Of a stretch of DNA of 64,000 nucleotides, positions 7,492 to 17,894 are shown piece by piece. Under the pieces are notes generated by a model. It did not search any database. It worked only from the letters and a program-made list of their open reading frames with translations, and was not told the origin of the DNA. The stretch covers positions 110,460 to 174,459 of the forward strand of contig NZ_SBIP01000007.1 in assembly GCF_004053875.1 (NCBI RefSeq), in the 5' to 3' direction. The stretch is from Neorhizobium lilium (lineage in GTDB: Bacteria > Pseudomonadota > Alphaproteobacteria > Rhizobiales > Rhizobiaceae). A program made the translations under genes and the position numbers. Positions within the stretch are counted from its first letter, which is position 1. Every line of letters starts with the position of its first letter.

Positions 7492-8190
7492 ATGGGTTCG
7501 AACGACTTCATAACACTGTTTTTTCTTGTCGCCGCAGTCCTGATCTTCTTTCAGCTCAGGAGTGTTTTGGGTCGCCGTACCGGAAACGAAAAACCGCCCG
7601 CGGATACCCTCAGTACACGAGATACTGCGAAGGTTCCGAGTCCAGACGAGAGCAAGGTGGTAACGCTTCCAAGGCGTGACGGAGCCGATGACGACCAACG
7701 CCTCGCGGATATCGACAGCTTCGCTAAACCCGCTACGCCACTGAACGGAGCGCTTCGCGGCCTTGTGAAGTCCGATCCGACATTCCGGCCGCGCGAATTC
7801 CTTAACGGCGTTCGAATGGCGTACGAGATGATCGTCATGGCCTTTGCCGATGGTGATCGTAAGACGCTCAAAAATCTTCTGTCCAAAGAAGTTTATGACG
7901 GCTTCGAGGCCGCCATCGCCGAGCGGGAAAAGCGCGGGGAGGTGGTAAAATCGACCTTCGTCGGCATCGACAAAGCTGACCTTACACAGATCGTCATGAA
8001 GGACAGCGAAGCGCAGGTGACGGTCAGGATCGTCAGCCAGCTGATCTCAGCCACCTTCGACAAAGCCGGTGCGCTGATTGACGGTGACCAGGAAGCTGTT
8101 GCCGAGGTCACGGACATCTGGACTTTCTCGCGCGACATTCATTCTCGCGACCCGAACTGGAAACTGATTGCAACCGAATCCGAGCAATGA
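7492..8190 (+). CDS. Tim44/TimA family membrane-anchored protein
   Basis: The 232-residue protein has one N-terminal transmembrane segment (FITLFFLVAAVLIFFQL), a charged variable linker rich in Pro, Asp and Ser, and a C-terminal Tim44-like domain from about residue 85 (FLNGVRMAYEMIVMAFADGD to IWTFSRDIHSRDPNWKLI). The mitochondrial relative assists protein import; the alphaproteobacterial form (TimA) is thought to act in envelope protein assembly. The stop overlaps the mltA-like start by four bases, beginning a plus-strand run of four overlapping genes next to secB and fxsA. Confidence 0.88.
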   Translation: MGSNDFITLFFLVAAVLIFFQLRSVLGRRTGNEKPPADTLSTRDTAKVPSPDESKVVTLPRRDGADDDQRLADIDSFAKPATPLNGALRGLVKSDPTFRPREFLNGVRMAYEMIVMAFADGDRKTLKNLLSKEVYDGFEAAIAEREKRGEVVKSTFVGIDKADLTQIVMKDSEAQVTVRIVSQLISATFDKAGALIDGDQEAVAEVTDIWTFSRDIHSRDPNWKLIATESEQ

Positions 8191-9305
8191 CTGATCTTTC
8201 GCCGGATTATAGCCTGCAGTACAGGGACTTCAGCCAGCTCCCTGGCTGGAGGATCGACGATCCGCGTCCTCTGTTGTCGGCTATGGCGGCCTGCCTCTCC
8301 TATGTCCAGGATGTTAAGCCATACAGAACGGGGACACTTGGTCTGACGGTAGACGATCTGGTCCCGCTTTTAAGTGCGGCTCCCAAATATTGGGGTTCTG
8401 CTAAAGATGCGCGAGGTTTTTTCGAAAACCACACTGTGCCTTTCGAGATTCGGCGCGCCGACAGTCGGAACGGATTCGTCACGGCATTTTACGAGCCGGA
8501 AGTTGAAGTCTCCGCTGATCCGGGAGGAGAGTGGCGCTATCCATTCTACCGCCGTCCCGATGACCTGATCGATCTCAGAGACGCGAACCGGCCAGCCGAT
8601 CTGGATGCCTCCTACATGTTCGGGCGTCAGACTGCTGGAGGCGTTGCAGCCTACGCGGATCGAGGCGAAATCGACCGGGGCTACCTTGAGGGTCGTGGAT
8701 TAGAGATCGCCTGGGCCAGGTCCAAGGTCGATGTCTTCTTCGCCCATGTCCAGGGTGCTGCGCGCCTGAAATACTCGGATGGCTCGGTGAGGCGAGTGAC
8801 CTATGCTGCCAAGGCGGGCCATCCTTTCTCTCCCATCGGAAAGCTCTTGGTAGATCGGAGTGAGATCGCGCCATCGGCGATTTCGATGCAGACGATACGG
8901 CAGTGGCTGGCAGACCATCCAGATCAGGTCGATGAGATCCTCTGGCACAATCGGTCCTATATTTTCTTCCGTGAGGCCGAAGTCTCCAATCCAGCAATTG
9001 GGCCGGTGGCTGCCGCAAAAGTGCCTCTCATTCCCGGCCGGTCGTTGGCGGTGGATCGGCAGATACACACGTTTGGTTATCCGTTTTTCATCCACTCGGA
9101 AACGCTGACGCATCTCGATAGCGGAAAGCCGTTCGCGCGTCTGATGCTTGCGCTCGATACAGGAACGGCGATCGTCGGGCCTGCACGTGGTGACATCTTT
9201 ACGGGCTCGGGTTTTGAGGCAGGGGAGCTTGCCGGCACGGTTCGCAACGATGCCGACTTCTTTATCCTTATCCCCAAGGCGGCCGCTGCCAGGTATGGCG
9301 GATGA
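8187..9305 (+). CDS. mltA: MltA-family lytic murein transglycosylase
   Basis: MltA enzymes cleave the glycan strands of peptidoglycan to leave 1,6-anhydromuramyl ends. The 372-residue protein has the MltA domain, including GFVTAFYEPEVEVSADP and the segment GRGLEIAWARSKVDVFFAHVQG, and the C-terminal 3D domain with LMLALDTGTAIVGPARGDIF, whose Asp residues are catalytic or structural in the family. No signal peptide or lipobox is apparent in the predicted N-terminus (MTDLSPDYSLQYRDFSQLPG), unlike E. coli MltA, so how it reaches the periplasm is unclear. It overlaps both neighbours by four bases. Confidence 0.9.
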   Translation: MTDLSPDYSLQYRDFSQLPGWRIDDPRPLLSAMAACLSYVQDVKPYRTGTLGLTVDDLVPLLSAAPKYWGSAKDARGFFENHTVPFEIRRADSRNGFVTAFYEPEVEVSADPGGEWRYPFYRRPDDLIDLRDANRPADLDASYMFGRQTAGGVAAYADRGEIDRGYLEGRGLEIAWARSKVDVFFAHVQGAARLKYSDGSVRRVTYAAKAGHPFSPIGKLLVDRSEIAPSAISMQTIRQWLADHPDQVDEILWHNRSYIFFREAEVSNPAIGPVAAAKVPLIPGRSLAVDRQIHTFGYPFFIHSETLTHLDSGKPFARLMLALDTGTAIVGPARGDIFTGSGFEAGELAGTVRNDADFFILIPKAAAARYGG

Positions 9306-9871
9306 GCGGCGGGCGCAAACTCGATCCCGAGGAACGGATCCTGTGGGGTAAGGTGGCTAAATCCGCTCGCGCTCTTCCCGGGCGCATGAAGGATATCCTC
9401 GAGTTTGAGGAGGAAGAGGCCAAGCAGCAGGCTGCGGAGGATGCAAGGCAGGTAGCGGTTGCCCCCAAAATCTCCATGTCCCAACTTGCGGAACCCGCCC
9501 CCCTAAAGGGTAAACAGCCTGCCGGATTTCATCACCCTCTTGAAAAACCGACCAAGCGGAAGCTTGCCAAGGGTCGTCTAGCCATCGAAGCACGGCTAGA
9601 CCTGCATGGAATGTATCAGGACGAAGCGCATGATCTGCTGCTGAACTTTCTGCAGCGCGCCCATGACCGGGGGATGCGGCACGTGCTGGTGATCACGGGT
9701 AAGGGGAGTTCCATGGGCAGCGAAGGTGCTCTGCGCCGAGCGGTGCCGCTCTGGTTCTCCAAAATCGAATACCGTTTCCTGATTTCCTCCTACGAATGGG
9801 CGGCCCGTCATCATGGCGGAGAGGGAGCCCTTTACGTACGTCTATCAAGGAGCCGCGGAGATCGGGCATGA
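9302..9871 (+). CDS. Smr domain protein (putative nuclease / MutS2-type Smr)
   Basis: This 189-residue protein carries a C-terminal Smr domain: LDLHGMYQDEAHDLLLNFL, then LVITGKGSSMGSEGALRRAV and the final GGEGALYVRL. LDLHG and TGKG are the hallmarks of Smr domains, some of which have nicking or RNA endonuclease activity. The N-terminal 80 residues are charged and probably flexible. It sits between the mltA-like gene and xre with four-base overlaps on both sides. Its substrate is unknown. Confidence 0.88.
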   Translation: MSGGRKLDPEERILWGKVAKSARALPGRMKDILEFEEEEAKQQAAEDARQVAVAPKISMSQLAEPAPLKGKQPAGFHHPLEKPTKRKLAKGRLAIEARLDLHGMYQDEAHDLLLNFLQRAHDRGMRHVLVITGKGSSMGSEGALRRAVPLWFSKIEYRFLISSYEWAARHHGGEGALYVRLSRSRGDRA

Positions 9872-10233
9872 CCCCCTTCGGCAACGCATTGAGAGATTTA
9901 CGCGGCAAGCGCGGGATCACGCAGAAGGCCTTAGCTGACGCGATCGGCGTCACACCAGCCTATCTGTCGGCGCTGGAGCATGGACAGCGGGGAAAGCCCA
10001 GCTTTGAACTTCTGCAGCGAATTATCGGCTATTTCAACATCATCTGGGACGAGGCAGAGGAACTCTTCCGTCTTGCGGAAGCTTCGCATCCCAAGGTGAC
10101 GCTGGACACGGCCGGGCTTCCCGCTGCTTATACGGCCTTTGCCAATCGTCTCGCGGAGCAGATTCGCACTCTGCCGACCGACGTGATAGACGAGATGAGC
10201 GAAGCTTTGGAAAAGGCCAGCCAAAAGCGCTGA
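9868..10233 (+). CDS. XRE-family helix-turn-helix transcriptional regulator
   Basis: The 121-residue protein has an N-terminal Cro/CI-type HTH at about residues 5-60 (LRDLRGKRGITQKALADAIG ... YLSALEHGQRGKPSFELLQR) and a helical C-terminal part with no recognised ligand domain. ATG at 9868 overlaps the smr stop by four bases, so it is the last gene of that operon, 136 bp before gyrB. A perfect 16-bp palindrome follows at 10260-10275, a possible autoregulatory or gyrB operator, though nothing in the sequence proves the link. Confidence 0.85.
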   Translation: MTPFGNALRDLRGKRGITQKALADAIGVTPAYLSALEHGQRGKPSFELLQRIIGYFNIIWDEAEELFRLAEASHPKVTLDTAGLPAAYTAFANRLAEQIRTLPTDVIDEMSEALEKASQKR

Positions 10234-10259
10234 ACCTTTCGCATTTCCACGGCTTTCTC

Positions 10260-10275
10260 AGCCTTCTAGAAGGCT
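10260..10275. promoter_or_regulatory. Perfect 16-bp palindrome upstream of gyrB (possible operator)
   Basis: AGCCTTCTAGAAGGCT is self-complementary over all 16 bases and sits 27 bp after the xre stop and 94 bp before the gyrB ATG. It has no T-run typical of a terminator, and being fully symmetric it would make a poor hairpin. A dimeric regulator site is the simplest reading; XRE dimers use sites of this size. Confidence 0.4.
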
Positions 10276-10369
10276 CAACCTTTAGAAAAAGCCTTGGTTT
10301 GCCTATATTCCGAGGTCCATACAGCCGGTGATTCGCTCACCGCTGCCCTGAAGAACTGGAAGATATTTG

Positions 10370-12805
<2,436 letters not shown>

Positions 12806-12848
12806 GGTTTCACGTGAATCGTCTGTGGAGAATGATTCACGTGAAACA
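12806..12848. promoter_or_regulatory. parS: Pair of inverted parS-like sites immediately after gyrB
   Basis: Two ParB-type sites face each other: GGTTTCACGTGAATCG (12806-12821) and TGATTCACGTGAAACA (12833-12848). The 14-bp cores are GTTTCACGTGAATC and its exact reverse complement, so each has a one-base deviation from parS placed symmetrically, and together they can form a 14-bp stem with a 13-base loop. The second is identical to the site at 4094. The pair could serve both as a centromere site and as a gyrB 3' hairpin. ParB binding is inferred. Confidence 0.75.
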
Positions 12849-13028
12849 GTTTCTTAAGCTGTGCTGCCAAGGCGCGTGAAAGCGAGCTCAGTCAGCCGTC
12901 TCCCCAGACGCGAAGCCTCCAAGCAAATCCGAGCTTGGATGGGGAATGAACCGCCTTTAAACAGCTACTATTGCTATTCGCCAAAGTTGCCTAATTTAGC
13001 AGGTAAGCCTCATGGGAGGAGGTAAAGC

Positions 13029-13115
13029 ATGATATTATCGCCCTGTTGCAGTGAAGGGCGGTGGTTATGCTTCTCGCTTTTTATGTCGGCGCCTTTGTCG
13101 GACAAGAAGAGGTAA
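13029..13115 (+). CDS. Putative 28-residue leader peptide upstream of phaZ
   Basis: An ATG at 13029 follows the strong Shine-Dalgarno sequence GGAGGAGGT by about six bases and opens a 28-codon frame ending TAA at 13113-13115, four bases before the phaZ ATG. The predicted peptide begins MILSPCCSEGRW and ends in a basic KKR; it has three Cys and one Trp. The phaZ ribosome-binding site (AAGAAGAGG) lies inside its last codons, so translation of the two could be coupled. I recognise no family. It could be a leader ORF, a small protein, or a chance ORF behind a good SD. Confidence 0.45.
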   Translation: MILSPCCSEGRWLCFSLFMSAPLSDKKR

Positions 13116-13119
13116 GGCC

Positions 13120-14385
13120 ATGTTCTACCAACTCTACGAGATGAACCACGCTGCCATGATGCCTGTGCGGGCCGCGGCAGATGCTGCTCGCCTCTTCTTT
13201 GCAAATCCCCTTAATCCATTTGCTGATACCGAGCTTGGGCGCACAATGGCGGCGAGCCTCGAAGTGTTCGAGCGTATGACGCGCCGCTACGGTAAGCCCT
13301 CGTTTGACCTGCCACAGACCGAGGTGGACGGGAAGCCCGTTCTGGTGACGGAAGAAGTAGTTTGGGCAAAGCCCTTCTGCAATCTCCTGCATTTCGCCAG
13401 AGATCTGCCGGAAGATCGGGCGCCGGACCAAAAGATCCTGATTGTCGCGCCCATGTCCGGTCATTACGCAACGCTGCTGCGGGGCACGGTCGAAGCGCTT
13501 CTCCCTCACGCGGACGTCTACATCGCGGACTGGATCGACGCCCGCATGGTTCCGGTGGATCAGGGCCATTTCGATCTGAACGATTACATCGACTACGTCA
13601 TCGACATGCTCGCCATTGTTGGGCCCGGCGCTCATGTGATCGGCGTCTGCCAGCCTTCTGTGCCTGTTCTGGCAGCGATCGCAGTGATGGAGGTTCGCAG
13701 GGACCCGGCTCTGCCGGCATCGATGGTGCTGATGGGTGGGCCGATCGACACTCGCATCAACCCGACCGCCGTCAATCAGCTTGCAAAGGAGCACCCGCTC
13801 GAGTGGTTCCAGGAAAACGTCATCATGACAGTTCCTTGGCCGCAGCCCGGCTTCATGCGCCGGGTATATCCGGGTTTCCTTCAGCTTTCTGGATTCATGT
13901 CGATGAATCTTGATCGCCACGTGACCGCGCATCAGGATTTCTTTGAGCACTTGGTAAAGAACGACGGCGAGTCTGCAGAGAAGCATCGCGAATTTTACGA
14001 CGAGTATCTGGCCGTCATGGATTTGACCGAGGAATTCTATTTGCAGACGGTCGATGTCGTGTTCATGAGGCATTCGCTCCCCAAGGGCGAGATGATGCAC
14101 CGTTCGGTTCACGTCGATACAAACGCTATCAATAATGTTGCGCTTCTGACCATCGAAGGAGAAAACGACGATATTTCAGGGCTTGGCCAGACCAAGGCGG
14201 CGCAAACGATCTGTCTCAATATCCCTGAAGAGATGCGGTTGCACTATGTCCAGCCGGATGTCGGACATTACGGCGTGTTTAACGGTTCCAGGTTCCGCCA
14301 GGAAATTGCTCCACGTATCGTGGAATTCGTTCGCAGCCAGGCAAAGGACGTCAAGCGCCCAGCGTCTAAGAAGCGCAAAGCGTAA
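13120..14385 (+). CDS. phaZ: Intracellular poly(3-hydroxybutyrate) depolymerase
   Basis: PhaZ mobilises native PHB granules to hydroxybutyrate. The 421-residue protein starts MFYQLYEMNHAAMMPVRAAA, the typical rhizobial PhaZ N-terminus, and carries the lipase-box-like VIGVCQPSVPVLAAI in which a Cys replaces the usual nucleophilic Ser, as in intracellular (PhaZ1-type) depolymerases. The catalytic Asp and His are probably in the ENDDISGLGQT and QPDVGHYGVFNG segments near the C-terminus. ATG at 13120 is preceded by AAGAAGAGG. It stands alone between gyrB and the DUF2852 gene, with a possible leader ORF just ahead. Rhizobia store PHB, which suits the organism call. Confidence 0.92.
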   Translation: MFYQLYEMNHAAMMPVRAAADAARLFFANPLNPFADTELGRTMAASLEVFERMTRRYGKPSFDLPQTEVDGKPVLVTEEVVWAKPFCNLLHFARDLPEDRAPDQKILIVAPMSGHYATLLRGTVEALLPHADVYIADWIDARMVPVDQGHFDLNDYIDYVIDMLAIVGPGAHVIGVCQPSVPVLAAIAVMEVRRDPALPASMVLMGGPIDTRINPTAVNQLAKEHPLEWFQENVIMTVPWPQPGFMRRVYPGFLQLSGFMSMNLDRHVTAHQDFFEHLVKNDGESAEKHREFYDEYLAVMDLTEEFYLQTVDVVFMRHSLPKGEMMHRSVHVDTNAINNVALLTIEGENDDISGLGQTKAAQTICLNIPEEMRLHYVQPDVGHYGVFNGSRFRQEIAPRIVEFVRSQAKDVKRPASKKRKA

Positions 14386-14524
14386 GCTGCGATTGCGGAT
14401 TTATTTCAGTTATTTCAGCATCTTCTTTAATTCGCGTGGCGCTCGTCTTGAAGACGCATCACGGTCTCACCAAATCGGATTCACGGGTGGCAGACGGCCA
14501 CTCGCTTAAACCAGGGTGTGACCT

Positions 14525-14947
14525 ATGAACCAGTCAGCATTGATTCGTCCTGAATGGACGCCGGCCACCATAGCCCTCATGGTGCTCGGTTTTGTGGTCT
14601 TCTGGCCTTTGGGCCTAGCCATGCTCGCCTTTATCCTGTTCGGGGAAAAGCTGCGAGGCTTCAAGCGTGACGCCAATCTGCGCGCCGACGGAATCTTTTC
14701 GGGCTTCCGACGCGCGAAGACTCGCTATGAAACTCACTTCGCAACCGGCAACGTTGCCTTCGACGATTGGCGCAGGACGGAACTCGATCGTCTTGACGAA
14801 GAGCGCCGCAAGCTCGACCAGATGCGTGAAGAATTCGATTCTTACGTCCGCGAGCTGCGTCGTGCCAAGGATCAGGACGAATTCGATCGCTTCATGCGGG
14901 AGCGGAACAGCAACCGCACCTCAGGTAACGGTGTAGTAGATCTTTAA
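14525..14947 (+). CDS. DUF2852 domain membrane protein
   Basis: This 140-residue protein has a membrane segment at about residues 12-40 (TIALMVLGFVVFWPLGLAML) followed by a highly charged, probably coiled-coil C-terminal half (DEERRKLDQMREEFDSYVRE). The arrangement fits DUF2852, a family of unknown function restricted largely to Rhizobiales and relatives. It has its own terminator directly downstream and appears to be a single-gene unit. No function can be assigned. Confidence 0.85.
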   Translation: MNQSALIRPEWTPATIALMVLGFVVFWPLGLAMLAFILFGEKLRGFKRDANLRADGIFSGFRRAKTRYETHFATGNVAFDDWRRTELDRLDEERRKLDQMREEFDSYVRELRRAKDQDEFDRFMRERNSNRTSGNGVVDL

Positions 14948-14965
14948 GGCTTCGGGCAAATCTTT

Positions 14966-14996
14966 AGCCGGCGCTCCTCAGGCGCCGGCTTTCTTA
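14966..14996 (+). terminator. Intrinsic terminator after the DUF2852 gene
   Basis: A 9-bp perfect GC-rich stem AGCCGGCGC / GCGCCGGCT (14966-14974 / 14982-14990) with a 7-base loop is followed by TTCTTA. It lies 19 bases after the DUF2852 stop. Confidence 0.8.
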
Positions 14997-15023
14997 TGTC
15001 TCCGAATCACGTAAAACTGCTGC

Positions 15024-15785
15024 ATGTTCGCGCTTCTGAAAAAACCTCTTCGTATGAAGCCAAGATCGCCAGAAACGATCAAGCGCGCACACTGGGTCGG
15101 CGAGCGAGCCCTTCCTTTGACCATCAAGGAAAACAGCCGGGCCACGCGGATCACCTTGCGCATTGAGCCGGGTGGACGGGCGCTGAACCTGACCGTGCCT
15201 CTTGGCCTGCGAAAGGGAGAGATCGAGGGGTTTCTTGACAGGCATCAGGGCTGGCTTGCTAACCGGCTCTCCAAATTCACGGAAGAAAATCCGGTGCGTG
15301 ACGGCGGTGCGATCCCAATTCGAGGTGTCAGCCATCGGATAGAACATACCGGAAGCCTTCGTGGGATTACCGAAGCGGCTGAAGTAAATCACGAACCTTT
15401 ACTGCGGATTAGTGGGTTGGAAGATCATATGGGACGGCGCCTGGTGGCCTTCCTTAAAAAGGAAGCGCGCAAGGATCTGGAACTCTTGGTAGCGCGTCAT
15501 GCGGGGATCATCCGCAAGCCTGTAATCTCTATATCTCTGAAAGACACCCGCAGCCGCTGGGGTTCATGCTCCTGGGACGGCCGCCTGAGTTTTTCGTGGC
15601 GTATTGTGATGGCGCCACCTTCGGTCATCGATTACCTGGCAGCGCATGAGGTTGCCCATCTTCAGGAGATGAATCACGGGCCGAAGTTCTGGGCTCTGTG
15701 CAAGCAACTCTGCCCTCAGATGGAAGACGCCCGCAAATGGCTGAAGCAGAATGGGTCCCAGTTACACGCCATAGACTTCGACTGA
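15024..15785 (+). CDS. YgjP-like M48-type metallopeptidase (DUF45)
   Basis: The 253-residue protein belongs to the YgjP/DUF45 family of zinc metallopeptidases. The diagnostic C-terminal part has SLKDTRSRWGSCS, then the zinc motif AAHEVAHLQEMNHGPKFW (HExxH with a downstream His/Phe-Trp). The N-terminal half (about 1-110) is a beta-rich region common in the family. An internal ATG at 15054 is an alternative start. The family's substrates are poorly known. It converges with the SleB-type gene on the minus strand. Confidence 0.88.
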   Translation: MFALLKKPLRMKPRSPETIKRAHWVGERALPLTIKENSRATRITLRIEPGGRALNLTVPLGLRKGEIEGFLDRHQGWLANRLSKFTEENPVRDGGAIPIRGVSHRIEHTGSLRGITEAAEVNHEPLLRISGLEDHMGRRLVAFLKKEARKDLELLVARHAGIIRKPVISISLKDTRSRWGSCSWDGRLSFSWRIVMAPPSVIDYLAAHEVAHLQEMNHGPKFWALCKQLCPQMEDARKWLKQNGSQLHAIDFD

Positions 15786-15841
15786 AAATTCATTTTTGGA
15801 GCCGGCACCGGATAACGCATGCGAGTTGCCGCCTAAAACGA

Positions 15842-16858
15842 CTACCAGTTGCCTGTACGCATGTTCCAATCCTGGTAGCTCATGCCTGATCGGTTCGGCT
15901 GGCTGGCCATCGCAATGCCGGCACCCGGACGCTTCTGGGTGGAGATAGTCGGTTCACCTGGCCGCGCCAGAGGAATAGGCACGGTCGCCGTCAAGCTCGC
16001 CTGGTAGGGCCGCGCTTCCGGCAACTGCGAATTCTGCGGAACGGCGTAGGCCGTGACGAAGTCTGACGGCATGCCCGCCCGGGATACCGCCGCGGTGATG
16101 ACAGGAGCGATTGTCGAAGTGGAAGGTGGAGGATTGGACAGGATCGGCCCGCTTGCGGCCGGCAGGTTCGCTGCAATAACCGGAGCCGCCGTCAGAGATT
16201 GTTGTGGAGCGGCCGAACCCATCATGACCGAATCGATAGCCTGCTGTTGCATCCCGTCCGCGGCATAAGCCAGAACATATTGATCGACCGGCTTAGGCTC
16301 GGCCGTCTGCAATTGGCCGTCCTGGCCTCGCTTCTCGTAGAACTCGTTGCCGCCCGCGACGGCAACATAGTGCATGTTGTCGTAGCCGAAGCGTAGACCC
16401 TTGCGGTGGAAGAACATCGCTTCCTTCACATCCGGATGGCGGGCGCCCTTCAACACGGCTTCGGCAGCCTTGTCGAGATCGGGCGCCGTCGATTCATCCA
16501 CTTTGCGCGCCATGAGGCCCGGTGCAAACTGGTTCTTTTGAGTAACCACGCCACAGATAGTTTGAGCATACATGCCGGACGTAAGACGGTTCATGATCAC
16601 GCTGCCGACTGCCATAAAGCCGCTTGCATCGCTGCGCTGCGATTCGAAATACATAGCCCGCTTCAGGCAATCGCGATCCTTGGCTGTATAGGTATACACC
16701 TGCTTGGCAGGTCCGGCCTGAACCTTTGCGGTCTTCGTTGCCGAAGACTTAGGATCCAACGATGCACTTTTCTGCGCAGTTGTGCAGGCAGATAAGGTCG
16801 TGCCCGCAAGAAGAAAGAGAGTGGCATGAAAAACCGCCTTGACGCCGCCCGTCCGCAT
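15842..16858 (-). CDS. SleB-type cell wall hydrolase, probable lipoprotein
   Basis: The protein has an N-terminal signal with a lipobox (about LSAC, Cys at the mature end), then a Hydrolase_2/SleB domain: CLKRAMYFESQRSDASGFMA, MNRLTSGMYAQTICGVV and KNQFAPGL. SleB enzymes act on peptidoglycan, and the Glu in YFESQ is the predicted catalytic acid. The C-terminal 130 residues are rich in Ala, Pro and Ser and have no recognised fold. I choose ATG at 16858, which has GGAG at seven bases; a TTG five codons earlier is possible. Diverges from trpF. Its role in wall turnover is inferred. Confidence 0.85.
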   Translation of the reverse strand: MRTGGVKAVFHATLFLLAGTTLSACTTAQKSASLDPKSSATKTAKVQAGPAKQVYTYTAKDRDCLKRAMYFESQRSDASGFMAVGSVIMNRLTSGMYAQTICGVVTQKNQFAPGLMARKVDESTAPDLDKAAEAVLKGARHPDVKEAMFFHRKGLRFGYDNMHYVAVAGGNEFYEKRGQDGQLQTAEPKPVDQYVLAYAADGMQQQAIDSVMMGSAAPQQSLTAAPVIAANLPAASGPILSNPPPSTSTIAPVITAAVSRAGMPSDFVTAYAVPQNSQLPEARPYQASLTATVPIPLARPGEPTISTQKRPGAGIAMASQPNRSGMSYQDWNMRTGNW

Positions 16859-17225
16859 GGAAATCTCCGCCAAAAAATTTCAGATTCGCGATCAACTGGG
16901 AATGATCTACCTTAAAATGGATGCGAAATCAAACGCCGGAAAAAAGGCGGTGCAAATCCAACGAAATCGAATGCAGAGACCGTGCCGAGACTTGTTTTTT
17001 GCGGCTCTTTTAGCCAGCGCAGAAGTTATCAATCCGGGTGAAGCCATAGTCAAGAAAGCGCGGATGCGGGAGCCGGTGAATGAACGCCGCCTCCGATGTC
17101 ACAGCGCCCAAGGCTCTGGTATGCAGGTGCGGTTCCAACCTGAAATAGCTGAAGGTCGTGATGGCTGAGGCTCTCTTATCGTACAGGGCTCGACTCAAAG
17201 CCGTTTTCGTGGCACTTCCGCGGGC
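16859..17225. other. Intergenic region between sleB-type gene and trpF; no gene seen
   Basis: 367 bp separating two divergent genes. It must hold both promoters. A plus-strand frame is open through most of it, but its product has no recognisable motif and no ribosome-binding site, so I do not call it. I see no riboswitch, tRNA or trp leader peptide with tandem Trp codons. Confidence 0.6.
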
Positions 17226-17882
17226 ATGAGACCGGACATCAAGATCTGCGGCCTGAGGACCGCCGAGGCAGTCGATCGCGCGGTGGCGCGAGGAGCGACT
17301 CATATCGGCTTCATCTTCTTTCCGAAAAGTCCCCGTAACATTGCCCCAGACCTCGCGGGTGAGCTGGCGGATCGTGCAAGGGGCAAGGCTAAGATCGTCG
17401 CTGTGACGGTCGATGCCGACGACGAAGAACTTGACGATATCGTGCATATCTTGAGGCCCGATATCCTTCAGATGCACGGACACGAAAGCCCGGAACGCAT
17501 TCTACACGTCAAGGCTATCTATGGATTGCCGGTGATGAAGGTCTTTTCCGTAAAGGATGCTTCCGATATCGAGCGCATCGATCCTTATATCGGGGTAGCA
17601 GATAGCTTTCTTTTCGATGCAAAGGCGCCTGCAAGCTCCGAACTACCTGGCGGTAACGGCGTTTCCTTTGACTGGAGCCTGATGGCTGGGATTGACGAAG
17701 GCTTGGATTACATGCTTTCCGGAGGCCTGAACAAGAATAATGTGGGTATGGCCCTTGCGTCGACGCGGGCGCGGGGAATCGATATCTCGTCCGGCGTGGA
17801 GAGCGCCCCGGGCGTCAAGGATCTTGAAATGATCGATGCGTTCTTCGATGCGGTCGCTCAAGCGAACCGCCATGGCGCATGA
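17226..17882 (+). CDS. trpF: Phosphoribosylanthranilate isomerase
   Basis: TrpF converts phosphoribosylanthranilate to the carboxyphenylamino-deoxyribulose phosphate in tryptophan synthesis. The 218-residue TIM-barrel begins MRPDIKICGLRTAEAVDRAV, with KICGL holding the catalytic Cys, and has LQMHGHESPE and the C-terminal phosphate-binding LSGGLNKNNV and GIDISSGVESAPGVKD. It is the first gene of trpF-trpB-trpA-accD-folC; trpB begins 12 bases later. The ribosome-binding site is weak. As usual in rhizobia, trpEG and trpDC are not here. Confidence 0.96.
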   Translation: MRPDIKICGLRTAEAVDRAVARGATHIGFIFFPKSPRNIAPDLAGELADRARGKAKIVAVTVDADDEELDDIVHILRPDILQMHGHESPERILHVKAIYGLPVMKVFSVKDASDIERIDPYIGVADSFLFDAKAPASSELPGGNGVSFDWSLMAGIDEGLDYMLSGGLNKNNVGMALASTRARGIDISSGVESAPGVKDLEMIDAFFDAVAQANRHGA

Positions 17883-17894
17883 GGGAGTAGACAG

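Noticed and set aside
12806..12850. Reading the parS pair as a plain gyrB intrinsic terminator
   Set aside because: The stem is possible but no T-run follows (GTTTCTTAAG only), and the CACGTG-centred 14-mers match parS far better than chance.
16839..17168. 109-codon plus-strand frame between the sleB-type gene and trpF
   Set aside because: No ribosome-binding site, no recognisable family, and its first part overlaps the promoter and start of the divergent gene.
17180..17225. Possible trp attenuator ahead of trpF
   Set aside because: No leader peptide with tandem Trp codons and no alternative hairpins ending in a T-run are visible.
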